A DNA stretch of 64,000 nt from Symsagittifera roscoffensis (taxonomy: Eukaryota; Xenacoelomorpha; Acoela; Convolutidae): NCBI RefSeq assembly GCF_963678635.1, contig NC_087065.1, positions 52,521,858 to 52,585,857 of the forward strand. The letters are read 5' to 3'. Below are positions 25,501 to 39,800 of this stretch, in pieces. Each line of letters opens with the position of its first letter. Within the stretch, counting starts at the first letter, position 1. The position numbers and the translations under genes are program-made. Under the pieces are notes generated by a model that was not told the DNA's origin, did no database searches, and was given only the letters and a program-made list of their open reading frames with translations.

Positions 25501-25993
25501 AACAAGACTGGTCGTATATCAGGATAAAGTCCTGAAAATTCAGATTGTCTCTTAATGCATATCGAATAATTTTGGGAAAAGAAAATATTGAAAACCTATA
25601 CATTTTGGATAATATTAAAGTCTAAAATTTTGAGTCATACGAAATTAATACGACCAATTAGCTAGCCTCAATTCAATTTGAAACATGTTTGCTGTGCAGG
25701 ATAAATTGCTACGCATAATCAATTCGCGTTACGCTCTCAGCATTATGAATAAACTCTTCAAAGCGCATATAATTTAGTTCAGAACCTGGCCAATTTGGCA
25801 ATTTTCAAACCCCCAGAACTTTATAAAATTTGATTGGAGGTAAAATTTTTTATAGAATTTGAACTCATGAAGTCGACATCTTCAATGCGTTAAAAAAATT
25901 TGTTGAAAGCTATTATTTCGATCGGCAAAAATTGGCTGAATAAAAAAAGCCATACCGAGCATAAATATTCCGTTTTCTTCGAAAGTCGGAACA
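25501..25993 (-). mobile_element. Diverged HINE copy, nearly full length
   Basis: Read on the plus strand, it opens with AACAAGACTGGTCGTATATC and an imperfect 3' hairpin. It closes with TATTCCG...CGAAAGTCGGAAC. Together with the copy before it, it forms an inverted pair. Confidence 0.62.
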
Positions 25994-27440
25994 ATTAATT
26001 ATAACAAACATCTGAAGTTTTGTTAGTAGGCTCGCGGAATATTAACCAAGTTTGTGAAGCGACAATTTGTAACAAGCGACAATTCGCAACAACAATTTAA
26101 GGAAAGACAAAGCAAAGACTAATTTGTGCGCGCCATTCCTCTCGTACCGAATGTAAGCGCAGCTGAGCGAAGAGGAGCAATCGTATTTTACTTGCCAATG
26201 CCTTGTTAAGAATTGTCGTTTCGGAAAACAGTCAAAAGAAAACGGAATTTTTTTGAGTCAATTTTACGTGCTTGGAGCGAATTTAAATTAGTCTATTTTG
26301 AAGATACATGAGATATTTTTTCCGTGAAAAATATCAGACGGGGGCGTGAAACTACGGTTTTTTTTCAGCAGTCAGGGCGCAGAGAACCAATATGCAAACC
26401 AAAGTAGTTTCAATTTTTTTTGAAAGTTCACACGAAAAAAAAACTTAGATTCGCGAAGTTCCTAGCAGTCCCCTTGCTACGAGAATCAAAATTTGCCTGC
26501 AGAAAAAAAAAACAGATATAAGAATTCCGTTAATTTCCGTTAAGGGTTGCGAAAGACTTACCTAGAAAAAAGTACCCAAAAACATCAAGTGGGGTAGACA
26601 GGAAATGCAGGGATTCTCTACGATAAGAGCAGTAATTTTTTAAAAGCCATGTTAATTTTGTCAAATTTGTTCCAGCGAAGTTAATGACATTTGCATTTTG
26701 TCAGGAAACCCAAATTTCACTCTTGATTCCCTTATGCAGCTTTTATCAGCCCAGTAAGATTAATCAACATATGCGTGAGATGTTTTTTATTAGCTCAGGT
26801 TGATATTTCAACCCGCATTTTGTTTTATGAGGAGATTTTGGTCACATAATGAAGTACATACATTCATATTAGCCCAAATTGCGACCGCTGTCATTTGGCA
26901 TACTTGTAATTTTCTATCATTATTTTGTGCCATTTCATTTTTCATCCCCTGTTTGAAGTGAAGAACATTAGCCTGTTTTCTTATCTTGATAGTTCTTATA
27001 CTGCACAAGGTGATTTTTGGGTGAAATTACCTATTTTATTATTATACCACTCCTATTGCTTAAGCAATCACTCAAAATACTCATTTGTTAAATTGATCAA
27101 AAAAGAGATCGAACAACAACACAAACCGAAAATATAAAAGTTGTTTTAAAATTTAGGTTTTCCGTTTTATTTTGAGGAACTTAATCTTAATTTGATTCTT
27201 TTTGGAATTAAAAATATAAGTTAGTTGAATATAATGCTTTCATTCTCATTCGCAAAGATCTGCTGAAATTTTTTTTAATGCTAAAGCAGTTGTCTTAAAA
27301 CAGTGCCAAATTGAAGAATTTCATTAGAATTATTTTTTGAAGATATTTGATATTCATGGCGTAATCATTGCACTACTTCCGTCAATAAGGCATTTTTTGC
27401 AGGTCTGGATTAACTAGACAATTTTCAAAAGTTGGAATTG
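25994..27440. other. Upstream region of the CACNG-like gene; no gene recognised
   Basis: AT-rich sequence without repeats recognised elsewhere in the window. It should contain the promoter and 5'UTR of the CACNG-like gene, but no core promoter motif could be assigned. Confidence 0.4.
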
Positions 27441-27465
27441 CCACTTTCTGGGACCCCCTTTGACG

Positions 27466-27802
27466 ATGTCCGGTTCCTCTGGAGACTCGGTTGGCCCGAG
27501 GTATCCCCTCTCGGCCAAAGACCTGATCAACCCGACAGACAGTATCAAGATGAAGATGTTCTCCTTCCTCGCCACTTCGCTCTCCTTCTTCGCCTACGGG
27601 GCTCTAGTCCTGTCTGTCTTCTCAGAGTACTGGCTTTTCACTTATGAGTCTACAGTCCAGAACATCAATGGAAATGAGACCAGAATCACTCAAGTCGTCC
27701 ATTCTGGACTGTGGAAGTTCTGCTACCAAAAAGGTATCTTATTTTTATTCAGGACTACCAATTACACACTATCACAAGAATACGCCGGTTGCTGTGCAGA
27801 AA
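27466..27802 (+). CDS. CACNG-like exon 1: N-terminus, TM1, start of extracellular loop
   Basis: This exon encodes residues 1-112 plus one base. It has a short cytoplasmic N-terminus, TM1, then the extracellular W(56)...G-L-W(81-83)...C86 and the pair C109-C110. It ends at a strong donor (GTAAGT at 27803). A possible 5'UTR acceptor (TTTTTTGCAG) lies at 27394-27403. A weaker GT...AG pair (27734-27752, 19 nt) lies inside the exon. Splicing it would shift the frame and put a stop early in exon 2, so it is treated as coding. Confidence 0.82.
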
Positions 27803-30800
27803 GTAAGTTCCGATCATCATTCTTTTTGGAACAAACAAACTTGACTTTTCTTTCTTTATTTGAGTAGCTTTTTTGCGTTGTTTGAACAGATACACAGGGG
27901 CGGATTTAGGGGGAGGGGGTGGAGGATCTGGACACCTTCCCACCTTCTCCTTTGTACTATTTTAAGATATCAATTTTTGGTGACGGACCCAACCCAAAAA
28001 ATTTCTGAAGGCGCCGTTGGCGCCAAAATATACTAATTTTGAGGGGGGAGCGCGCCATTTTTTTGGTCAAAATTTTCCAAAAAGTGCCTAAAAACGCCGT
28101 TTTTGGACTGTTTTTTCAAAATTTTGATGGCGGCGCTGTATATTGGGCCTGTCAGACCTCTAGGTATGGACGTGAGTATATCGAATCCGAACGGATTGAT
28201 AAACGTTATCTCGGTGCGAAACATAAATTAACGTCTGAGCTCCTGCTCATAATCTCAAGTCAGCATGCAGCCGTACCAAGGTCAACTGACCAGATAAAAT
28301 ATAAATTGATTAATCAAATAAATATGTATCAATGATGTTGAGTATATCTATCCGTAACGGATGACCTCCCCTTTGGCAGAAATTTTTCAAGTAGTTTTTC
28401 GCGCTTTCAATCTTTCTTCTCCGATTTCCTTTTTTTAAATTTAGTTCTCTTGCTTCTTAGTTGTTGTTGTCGTCCTCCAGTTTCTCATGTTCTTCTTGCG
28501 TGGCTTCGTTGACTGTGCTGTCCATTTGTTTCCCACCTTGCTTTGTTTCTACGCACAGTATCTCCATCTTCTTTGGGTTGTCATCTGATGAAATAAGATC
28601 TATGATTTTGTCTGTTGTTTTCCCTTTATTATTCGGGCTAATTGCCTCGAGAAAGTTCACACAGGCCTGATATTCGCGTGTTTTATCTGTGAAGCCCATT
28701 TCCTGGATTCGGGCCTTTAGGTTTGGTTTAGTTGGCTATGTTTGTTGCTCTGGCGGAGAGTCGACGTTAAATTTCACCGGCTTTTTTGTTCGGTTGTTTC
28801 TGGTTCTTCGATTGAGTTGATAGGGATGGGGTCCCCCAAAGCTTTTGCTAGAGTTGATTAACGGTCTTGGATCTTTACTTGTTCCTTTCGTGTTAGATTT
28901 TTTATGAGTCCTGTTCCCAAATCCTCATTGAACATTTTGTGTTGAGGCGCTTTTGGGTCTTCGATGTCTAAAAAATGAAGACAAGGTCCTGATCTCCTCG
29001 CGGATTTGTACGCTACGTAGTCACTTAACCGTGATGAACGACACGGTCCGTAGATTAACGGATTAGGAAAAGATGCAACCACACTATTTCCTAACAATCT
29101 TGGTTGATTCCCAAATGCTTGTACCGATGCTGTATGCGGTGTGTATAAAAAAACTTTCCGTCAAAAATTGTTTTATATTTTTGTTCGAAAGTCTTAGGAT
29201 CTTTCACTTTAGAGTCCACTCGGATTGTTTTTCTTGCCACTTGATCTAGTCGTTAGCTAATGTTTTTATTAGTTGGTGTCCGTATTCCTGTATACCTCTT
29301 GTTTAGTTTATTTATATTTTTTCTATATTTCCTTTGGATTTTGCACCTGTTGTTAGTGTTGTTGTTTTGTTTGCTTCTGTCATTTTACGTGGCACCTGTT
29401 GTCGTTGATTTACTGAGACTTCATACTCCGATCATTGTTGCAAATCGTGCATGATTTCTACTGGCAAGGGTGGCTTTGTCAGGTTCTTTCGATCTAAGCA
29501 TGAGTGTTTGGCATTTTCCCAATTAAGGTTGTTAGATGAGCTAGTTGTTGCCACGCTGGGTAGATGAGTTTTTCGTTTTCTACCCATGTTTGCTTCAAAA
29601 TGTGAATTTTTTGTTACACCATGTGGTGGCATTCGCAGGGTTTTCATTATTTCGGCAACGTCAGACTTATTTGTATGGTGTATTTACCGGATCTATTCTC
29701 CTTACCCCTATTCTACGTTTCAGTGTTTGTATCAATCTTTCGACTACCCCTATGGCTCTATGGTCATCTACCGGTGCGAAGAGTAAATTATTGTTATTTG
29801 TGTTATAAAAATGCTGGAATTATTCCGGTCTAAATGTTTGTGCTTGGTCACATGGTAACCACGGAAAACTCCGTTATTTGAAATATACCGTTGCATATAT
29901 TTTATGACGACATCCGCCGTAGTATTTGAAACGTTTTTTCCTGTTGGGAAATTCGAGCATTTATCTATTGCTACTAGTATGTAAGCGTCCTTATTTAGCT
30001 CATCGGGGAGTGCCCGGCAAAACCTAATTGTACCTCTTCATTTGGTTCTACGACCGAATCCATTTGTAATGAATGTTTTTTCCCTATTGTTGGTTTGAGG
30101 TTTTTACCTTGCTCTGTGCAATAATTGCATCTTTGCGCCATCTGGACAATTGAGCGATGGATGTGTGGGAACTACCTTTTTTGGCATAATTCCAGCGGGC
30201 GGCCGACCCTGGGTGTGTCAGATGTAGGCTGTCCAGAACTGTCTTACGCAGCTGTGTTGGAATGACGATACGTTCGTGAATGAGCAAGCAGTCCTCACGC
30301 ACATGTTAACGGTTGCGGACATTGAACCAGTATTGGCTGTAGGAAGAATTGATTGAGTCCCAATCCCGCTTTTTGACGAAACTGATGGGTGGTCTCAGAT
30401 TTCTATCCTTTCTGGTAGCTGCGGCGATTAACTTTGTTCCCAGAACCTTCTGTATTTTTTTCCGGAACAACGGTGTGTCCTCTTCCGTCTCTGCCATTGT
30501 CGCTTGATTTACTGCAGCCACTATCCCTTCGGTTATCATGTGGTGGCTAGCTTCTAGTTGTGTTTTCGTCATTGTCGGCGCTTCCTCATTTGGGGCACGT
30601 TCCTCCTGGCTTGCAATGTTGTAGTTTATTCTACTCACGTAATGATCTTGCATTTCTGTCTGGTCCTTCCTATTGTCAGTTTGTGTCCCCGCAAACACTT
30701 TGCAGTTCTCGGTTTGTACTGCTTGTGTCGTCCTTGCTCTGAGTGTGTGTTTGGGAAATTTTTAACTGGTGGCCTTGAGGAAAGTCGTTGACGTCTTTTG

Positions 30801-33800
30801 TGCCACCGAGGATCTGATAGGTTCTCCTCTCTGTGCGACATCCCCTGCTAATTTGAAGTTTTTTGCTCCTTTCTTCCACGTGGTGTTAAGGATTTTACTT
30901 CGTCCGGAATGAATCCGCCTTTTTAATTTTTTAATTCTTGTTTTCGGTCCATTTTCGGTGTTCTGTTTAAATGGTTGATAAGATGGATTGAATTCTCCGA
31001 CGGTACGATTGTGTTTCGAAGATGTGTTTTTGCTGTTGAGTTTGTTATTCGTGTTACAGCTGACTGAGTTTCAGAATGATTTGAGCAGAACTGATTTTGT
31101 TTCGGTCTTTGCAATTGACCGCTTTCGGAATTTTTGGAATGTTGTTTTTTCAAATGAAGGTTTGAAGTGTTAATTGTTGTCGTTTTGTTTTTCACGTGCT
31201 TTTTGATCAGCTGATACGGTGCCATATTCCTATTGGCTAACTTATTAGGAACGACGTTGTCAATCACTTCTAAGTTATTTATGAAGGCATTAATTGATGC
31301 TACAACCAATTCCTGATTATACTCGCTTGCGGGTAGCGCCAATCCAACTGGATTTTGTGACATATACTCTATTAGCCCCATTTTGCTACCCGCAAACTGT
31401 TTGATATCAAAATGGAATGGGATTAGTCGATCAATCCATCGAGTTAATCTGCTTTGACTGGTTTTTGATCTTTCGCTTGCATTTAGCGCGCTGATCGAAG
31501 CTTGATGATTTGTGATGACGGTGAAATGTTTTCCATAAAGATAATATTTAAAATTTTTAATGGCCCACACAACCCCGAGTAATTCGAGCTCGTGGAAAAT
31601 TTTTGCTCAAAGGAATTTAAAAGTCGTTATGCATGAGCTATTGCCACCCAGCCTTCGTGTGAATTTTGTTCGAGTGACGCCCCTAAACCTGATGTAGAAG
31701 CATCAGTTACTAAACGCGTTTCTAGGTTTTGGTCAAAAATGTTTATTTTATTTCAGAGGCTTTTTAATGTTTTCAAATGATGCATTGTGTTCCTGTTTCC
31801 AACAAATTGGTTTATTTTTCTCTGTTTTTTAACAGTGTTCGTAACGCTGCTGCTGCTGCTTGTGCCAAATCTGAAATGTATCTGGTGAGATGGTGTATGG
31901 AGCCCATAAAGCTTTTTAGTTGTTTAAATGCTTTTGGTGGTGAGAGTTTTTCGATTGCCTCTATTTTTCTTATCAATGGTGTAGTGCCCTCACTGTTTAT
32001 AGTGTATCCTAGCGCTTCAGCTTGTCTAAAAGCAAACTTACATTTGTCCAATGATATGGCAAGGTTTTCTGCATCTATTTTTCCAGAATCATTTGTAGTT
32101 TTTGTTTGTGTGTATCAATTGACCCCTTCGTCACGCTCAATATGTCGACTAGGCATGCATAGGTGTTTAAGCAATTGGTAAGGCTTAAGTGGATGGCCTT
32201 TTGAAATTCAGTTGGCACATCCGTGAAGCTGTAAAATTTAGTTTGGAATTGGTAAGTCCCGGTGGCATTGTCGCCAATTAGGCTGGAGTTGCATTTTTCT
32301 CGAGTTGGTTTGTCCAGCGATATTTGTGAATACGCGGATCGCAAATCCAATATTGAGAATAGGGTCTGCTGTTTGCTGTTCGATTTCACCTCTTGTGCTA
32401 TGTTGTCTAACAGCAAGTCAATATTAGGCATCTGGTATTTATTTTTGTGAATAAATTTGTTTATCTTTTTCGAGTCCAATGCCAATTTTATGGTCTGGAC
32501 TTTTTTTACGGTAATCACAATTGGACTGATAAAATGTCGATCTGAGCATCGACCCAGTTTTCTTATGTGCTTTTGATTCATAAGTTTGTTGAGTTGTTTT
32601 TCCATTCAATTTTGTAGGTGAACCGGAACACGGCGTCCTTTCTGCTGGATTGGGATAATATCTTTACTGAATTGCGCTCACATTACGTCGTTTTTTGACT
32701 TTATAATACATATGCATAGTTTTGGATAGTTATCTCTGAACCATTGTTTGATTTCAGGGTTCGAATCTTCTTGTTCGTGTATATTCAGCACGTCCCTTTG
32801 TTTCTGTTTTTCTTGTACTAATTTTACTCCAATTTGTGGTAATATATTTCTGCCTATAATGTTTGCGTTCTGTTCATCGACAATGATGAATGGGGCAGCT
32901 CTGATTTTCCAGCCTCCTGATTCAATTGTTACAATTAATCTTCCTTTCGGAAAAATTGTTTCACCATTATAACATGCTAAATTTGGAGCTGTATCTCCCA
33001 GTGGAATTTGTTTAAATACTGTGGATTTGTCATTTTCTTGTAATCGCCGAGCTGTTTTTTCATTCAGGAATGACATGGGGCTGCCGGAATCGGAAATTGC
33101 GAATAAATCTTCTGTTTCTGTCTTCAACTTAATTATGTGCCCTTTTAGGACATCTTCGGACAGACTTGTTGTGTTTTTAATCTCGAAGGCCTCCGATATT
33201 GCCATTACTGAGAATTTATCGACCTGATATTCTCCTCAACCATCTTTAGATGTATATTCGGCAAAAGCGACTGGATCGAGTTCCGTTCCCTGACTCTCGG
33301 ACTCAATTTCTTCTTGTTCCTCTTCATTGTTGCTGTCTCCCATATGATTTACGTTTCCTGAGCGACAAAATAGCCCCGTTTATTGGACCTTGAACAGATT
33401 TTATCCTTTGCGGGACATGATTGTAGGTGGTTTTGAAAATTGAAAAAGATGTGAAGGGCTAATTTGTCTCATGAATTTCGCTAAATATTTTGATTTCGTT
33501 GAAGTCACTGACATTTAAAGTTAAAAATGAACCAAAAACATGGATCATTAATTAAAGTTAAAAATGAAGCAAAAATTCCAAAAACTGTTTTTTTTTGTAA
33601 ATAAATTGTTGTTATTTTTGCTGTATTTTTCCAGATTGATTTTTAAAGTTTTGCAAGAGTTTAGGGGATGGAAGTAACTCGGAATGAATCAGTCGTCTCA
33701 AGAACTTAACACAAGAAGATCAAAAACAAAAAAGAAATTGAAAAAACAATTCTTTAATAAAAAGTTTAAATGAAAATCAAATTAATTCTGCAAACCGATG

Positions 33801-36800
33801 GCATCCTTTTTTTCGACATTGAGAAAGTAGTTTTAGATTTTTATTTGGAATGAGAATCACAACCAATAGTGTTTTTCTCGAGGCAGAAAAATGGGGATTA
33901 ACATACACATTTCACGCTGTAATTTCTTTTCTTGATTTTGTGAAGTGGTGGGCCAACAACTTACCTGTTATCATTTTCAATCAAAAAACTAACAAACGGA
34001 TAAATTTGGAACAATTTTAATTAAATCGCTCTGCAAGTAGTTCAATGCTCTCATCACAATACTTAAACTAAAAAAACTTCAAATTACTAGATTTTTTTTC
34101 TCAAAAAATTAAAACATTTTTCAAATTTTCAAAGAAAAAAAATCTCCATTTCATAATCAGTTCCCGCTACGGGCGAATTAATTTCAGTAAGGGCGACTTA
34201 AATTAGGTTAAAAATGCAAGAATAAGAAGTAATAATAGCTACAACGAAATAGCGCTAAGATCTCGTCAGAGTTGAATTGAGAGGTCTCTCTTCAAAATTT
34301 ATGTCCCTTATTCTGAAAGCCTCAACGTTTTAGATCATTTTTTGGCAATTAAATATTTTTTGGTTTCGCCTATTCTATTCGCGACTGAAAGTCTTGGGCA
34401 TTTCAAAAATGGCCGTTTAAGGAAAAATGTTTCAACTTAGTCTGAAATCGTTTTATTGTGTAATAAGACATGCTTCTTTTTTATTCAACTTTGTCTCTCC
34501 GAAACTTTTGCAACGCCCTGACATTTGTTTCGTTTTGCAGACAATGCACGCGGGGATGTAAAGGTGAACCTGTCCAGTCTTCCGTGGCGAGTGGACAGCG
34601 ACCTCTGTTGCGAAGTGACCTTGACCGGACCCCTTCAGAGGTCATCCTCCACACTCGGAGCCATACGTTAGTTACTTAACTACTGGTTGCTTCATTCATT
34701 GCACAATATTTCTGCAGGATATCAAGTGGAAACATCCGAATGCTAAATATCGGATATGAAAAACTACGCAACTATTATGATAGTTTGGATGTTTTCATCA
34801 TGAAACAAACAACCGAACTTCATAATAATTAGTAGTAGCATACCAATATAGGATCTTTGCCCGAGTAAAACGTCGGATCTTTGCTCTCACTCATTGGTTG
34901 TCGGTCAAGTGAAAAACATTTCAAAACTATACAGTTTTCCAGCAATCGCATCGCTAAGTATCGCGTCCCAGTAAAGCTAGCTGTTTTTGGTTAATTACAA
35001 TAGTTTTCCATTGTTCGGATGTTTGACGTATCGGATGTTTGCACAGTTCCTCGTTCGAAGTGTTCAAGTGTAATTTAGTGGTGTACTTTGTATCTTTCAG
35101 AACGTATTGTGCGCAATACTCTCATCTACCCTTGCTTCTGTCTGGTGGTGTTGATGAGCGGACTACTGGTGAATGTGATGGGCTACTTCTCCACTCTGTA
35201 CAAGAGAATCTACTTCTTCCTCAGTGGCGTCTTCTTCGTCATCGCAGGTGAGTCACCATCATGCATCACTCGTCATTATTATTATAATTCGCTATTATCG
35301 TTCGTGTTAAGCCAACAAGCAGAAGGGATAACGAGCCCAAAATGGAACAAGGACAGGCGGTAGCTCGGATTAATCCGACCAAGCGAATTTTTAGCAAAAA
35401 CTAAAAATGAAAAAAAAAAAGTTTTAGTTAGCGAAGGGGATACTTAATATGTAAATGAGCCATAGAATGCAGTTAGCTCAAGAAAAAAGCAGAATAATCA
35501 GACTGAAAATTAAATCTGAAAATTTCAGTCTGAATATCACTAGTCTGAAGAGCTAAAAAACATCCAGATCAATTTTTTTCGACTGTGACAACTTCTTGAG
35601 TTTTTATTTTCGGAATCCAAATCCAGCTAATGTTGCTTTATTAAGGTACCCCATTTGAACCTCAACGAGCTGCATTTGTGGTACTGAAAATCGGCAAAAG
35701 GAAATTTTACCCTACGCCGTAGTTCCTTCACACCTCCTGAATTCCAAAATCTAAACATACGGAGTATAATGGTGGAAATCAAATGGTTTTATTTGTTAGT
35801 GATTACCTTAAGGCTAATCTAAACAAAAAACTTTTTACTCGATTTAAGTTGAGAGAATCTTTACATCGTTATAGTTTTTCCTATTGAATCGTATCGTTTT
35901 TTTTAGTATGAAAGGCATGAATAAACGTCATCCACAATTGGAACGAAAAATTTTTCTATTTTACTCTACACTGTTGATTTTTTGGCTTGTATATATGAAG
36001 TTTTTTGTTATATGACGGCTTGTTGCACTTTCCTCTCATTGTTCTGGTTTTCGAAGAAAAAGAAAGTTTATGCTTCAATTGGCTCACCTTTTTTCAATCA
36101 ATTTTTGACTTTCTAACTAACCGCTTTTGACGGAAATTTTTTTAGAACCTAAAAAATATATTAAGATCCTGAGCTCAAATATAAACTGAAATTCACCTGT
36201 GATCTTTTTGGTATAGTTACGAGGGTTTGAATATCGCTAATTCGGCCTAATTAAAATGAAGCAAATCATTTGGTCATATTTTTAGGGTACCAGACGCTAA
36301 AAACATCCCGTTGAACTTCACCTAGCGTGGGGGGATAAAAACAAAATAGGTTTTCTTTTATTAATTTGTCAATTGTTAAATAACGTTTTTTCAACTGGCT
36401 TGCAAGTGCTGTCGGAATATTCAGCAATTTGCCCTGATATACGAGCAGTCTTGTTCGCTCTCATCTTAATTTTTATTCATAACCAGAAAACAACTTAAAT
36501 ATTTTGAATCAAAAACTGTGCTCTTATTAAAAATCAGTTATGTGAACTAATTGATGAAATATGAGAAATTGAATAAAAAATAGATCAGAATCAAATTAAA
36601 TTTTCTATAATGATTTTATGAAAAAAATCAAAATTAAAGTCAAGTTAAATTCGTCAACCTTAAAACGATGCAGGTTTGAGGATGTTAAAGTGATCTCTAT
36701 CTGCAAATATATTTACAACAAGACAAAAACAAGGCTGCTCGTGTCAAGACGAAACCCTGAGCTTTTCGACTGTCTGTAAGGACAATGAAGCAAGTTTCGC

Positions 36801-39800
36801 TTTTAAAAAATGCTTATTTTTCAATAAAAAGAATTACAAAACTTTTAGGTCATCCCCCCAGACACCATATAAAGTACAAGGTGATAGATTTCGCTCTTAG
36901 TAAAGTAGAAACTATGACAAAGTAGTCTGTTTCAAACAATTTAGAGCAAATTCTATGAAGGATTAAATCTCAGCTCACATGTTAATAGCGCGAAATAGAT
37001 CGTTCTAATTTGGCCATATCGGCAATCTTTAAGCCCTCATAACTTTATGACAAATAATCACAGATAAAATATCTTTTTAAATTTGAGCTCCAGGCAACAA
37101 TGGCTTTCGGTTTGCTTAAACAAACTTCGTCAAAAATTCTTAGTTAAAAAGTCGAAATTTGTCCGAAAAAATATTACCTCGATCACAAATATTCCTTTAC
37201 TCTCGTTACGAAAGTCGGATCAATAACCATTGCCGGTATTATCGGAAATACACAAAAAACTTATTCATAAAATGGATGGATTTAAATCGGTTAAAACTGA
37301 TTTATATGTTTGAGAAATATGTGTAAAATTATACTTGTAATGTGCCAAAGTTTTTATTTATATCGATACCTTCAACAATATTTTGGAATCAAACTAAAAC
37401 GATTATCAGACAAAGTGAACAATCTCGCCTTAAATCAAGTTTGGCGGGAGATGTTCACTTGAACTTAATGTTTGTCAGCCAATTAGATTTTATCATACTG
37501 CATTATCAATCGCTTCAAATCGATGTTTTCAGGATCCCTCATTATCTCTGATCGCCAACCATTTTTCGCATTACGGGATCATAATATAGTTTTACTGATA
37601 ATGTCTGGATGATTGGCTCTAAGGTTTTTCCAAGGACACACATGATAGGAAAGTGTAGTGTTTTTTGGAGGGATAAGGGAGTCATTTGGTTAACGCAAGC
37701 CGATAAATTGAATATAATTTGGTTAAACTGACAAAAAACGTCTAAATTTACCAAAAAGTTGTCTTGTTAATCCAATCAATCCTTTTTTAACAAAATACAC
37801 GAGCAAAAATAGTGGCGCCCAACCCAATGGACCATCGCGGATGCTTGTTATAAATAGATCTGATACTATGATGAAATTGGCAATTGCACATTCATTGGAG
37901 ATTCATCAACTCCAAAATACTATAACGGGCAATTTTCCCTTCCTTTTCATCCCACTTCTGCAATATTTATGATGATTAGAAATTTTCCTAGCTTTTTGAA
38001 ATAACTTCAGATAAAGTATATTGCTTTTTTGTGGTAGGCTGGCCGGAAAACTTTTGGTTCGTTCAATTGCTGAAATGCATTCATCCGAAAACGCTTTAGG
38101 AAAAAGTTAGGTTTTGTCGTTAAATAGTATTGTCCAGGGGCAAGTTATTTACCCTCTCCATCTCATATTCTACGCAGATGATAATGACTTCACTTTGCAG
38201 TGTTTGCAACTACTTTTGCTCAATCAAATCAAGTCAAAAGAATCACAACATGTTCCCAACGAATGACCAAAAGTTAAGGCAAATTCAGCAGGAGTTCTTG
38301 TCGTTTCGTACTCAATTGAATGAGTACCCCCAGCATCCGTGCTTTATTATTATTATTGTTCCGACTTTCGATACGAAAGTAACGGAAGATTTGTGCTCGG
38401 GGTGGGTTTTTTTTTCTTCAGACAAATTTCGACTTTTTAACTAGCCATTTTTGACGGAATTTTTTTTATATCATTCGAAAACCATTGTTGTCCTGAACTT
38501 AAATTTGAAAAGATATTTCACCTGTGATCATTTTTCGTGAAGTTATGAGGGTTTAAAGATTGCCATTTTGGCCATTTTGACCAATTTGGGACAATTAACG
38601 CGCGATATAATTCGCGCTATTAAGGCGTAAGCGGAGATTTAATCCGTCTTATAAATCGTTCCAAATTTGTTGAACGAAGCTTATTTGCCGCAATTGATTT
38701 GTTACAAGGAACGAAATCTATCTTTTTGTACTTTATATGGCGTGTGGGGGGTGATTTTTACAAAAAGTTTCAAATTTTGGAGGAAACAAAATTTCATTTC
38801 ATTTTATTTCATTTAATTTTTTATGTTATTACTGCTGCTCCATAAACCTTAAAAGGAAGTCGGAACCTTCAGGGCTTTGCCCTGATACGAGCAGTCTTGT
38901 TTATATTGTTCCGACTTTCGATACGAAAGTAACGGAATATTTGTGCTCGGGCTGGGTTTTTTTTCTTCAGACAAATTTCGACTTCTTAACTAGCCATTTT
39001 TGACGGAATTTTATATCGTTCAAAGGGTATTGTTGTCATGAGCTTAAATTTGAAAAGATATTTCACCTGTGACCATTTTTCGTAAAGTTATGGGGGTTTA
39101 AAGATTGGCATTTTGGCCAATTTGGGACAATTATCGCGCGATATATTAACGCGCGATAGTAAGCGGAGATTTAATCCGTCTTAAAATCGTTCCAAATTAG
39201 TTGAAAGACGCTTATTTGCCATAATTGATTGTTACTAGCAGCGAAATCTACTCTGTTGTACTTTATATGGCGCGTGGGGGGATGATTTTCAGAAAAAACT
39301 TCGAATTTCAAAAAAAAAAATTCATTTTGTTTTATGAAATTCAATTTTTTTATGTTATTACTCCTCCAGAAACCTTAAAAGGCAGTCGGAACATTCAGGG
39401 CTTCGCCCTGATACGAGCAGTCTTGTTATTATTATTTATATTATTTAATTATTATGATTATGATTATTATTATGATTATTATTATTCTTATTATTATGAT
39501 TATTATGATTATTATGATTATTATTATTCTGATTATTATCATTAATTTGACAATAATAACAATAACTATCATTATTATGATTATGATTATTATTATTATT
39601 GTTATTATTATGATTATTATTATGATTATTATCAGGGGCGGATTAAGGGGAGGGTGGGTGGGGTTGGGGGGCGGACGTCTTTTCCTGAGGGATTCGACCC
39701 CATGCCGACCCAAAGAGTTCCCCCCTTTGGTACTTATTAAGAAATTCATTTTTGGCCGACTGACCCAAAAATTTTTGTAAAGGCGCCTTCGGCGACAATG

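Larger units (their letters stand above)
28365..33450 (-). pseudogene. Decayed Ty3/gypsy retrotransposon (gag end and pol)
   Basis: On the minus strand, domains appear in the order zinc knuckle, protease, reverse transcriptase, RNase H, integrase (the Ty3/gypsy order), but spread over several frames with stops. It sits antisense in intron 1 of the CACNG-like gene. The 5' LTR and most of gag are missing. 28400-29400 holds open stretches (28457-28699, 28858-29097) that match no domain recognised here. It is the same lineage as the element at 61.6 kb: both carry K-N-K-Y-Q-M-P-N in the reverse transcriptase. Confidence 0.85.

Noticed and set aside
27734-27752. A 19-nt GT...AG intron inside CACNG-like exon 1
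   Set aside because: Too short for a normal animal intron, and splicing it puts the next exon out of frame with an early stop. Reading through keeps the frame into TM2.
28039-28335. Plus-strand 98-codon frame across the MITE and LTR
   Set aside because: It spans the junction of two unrelated elements, so it is accidental.
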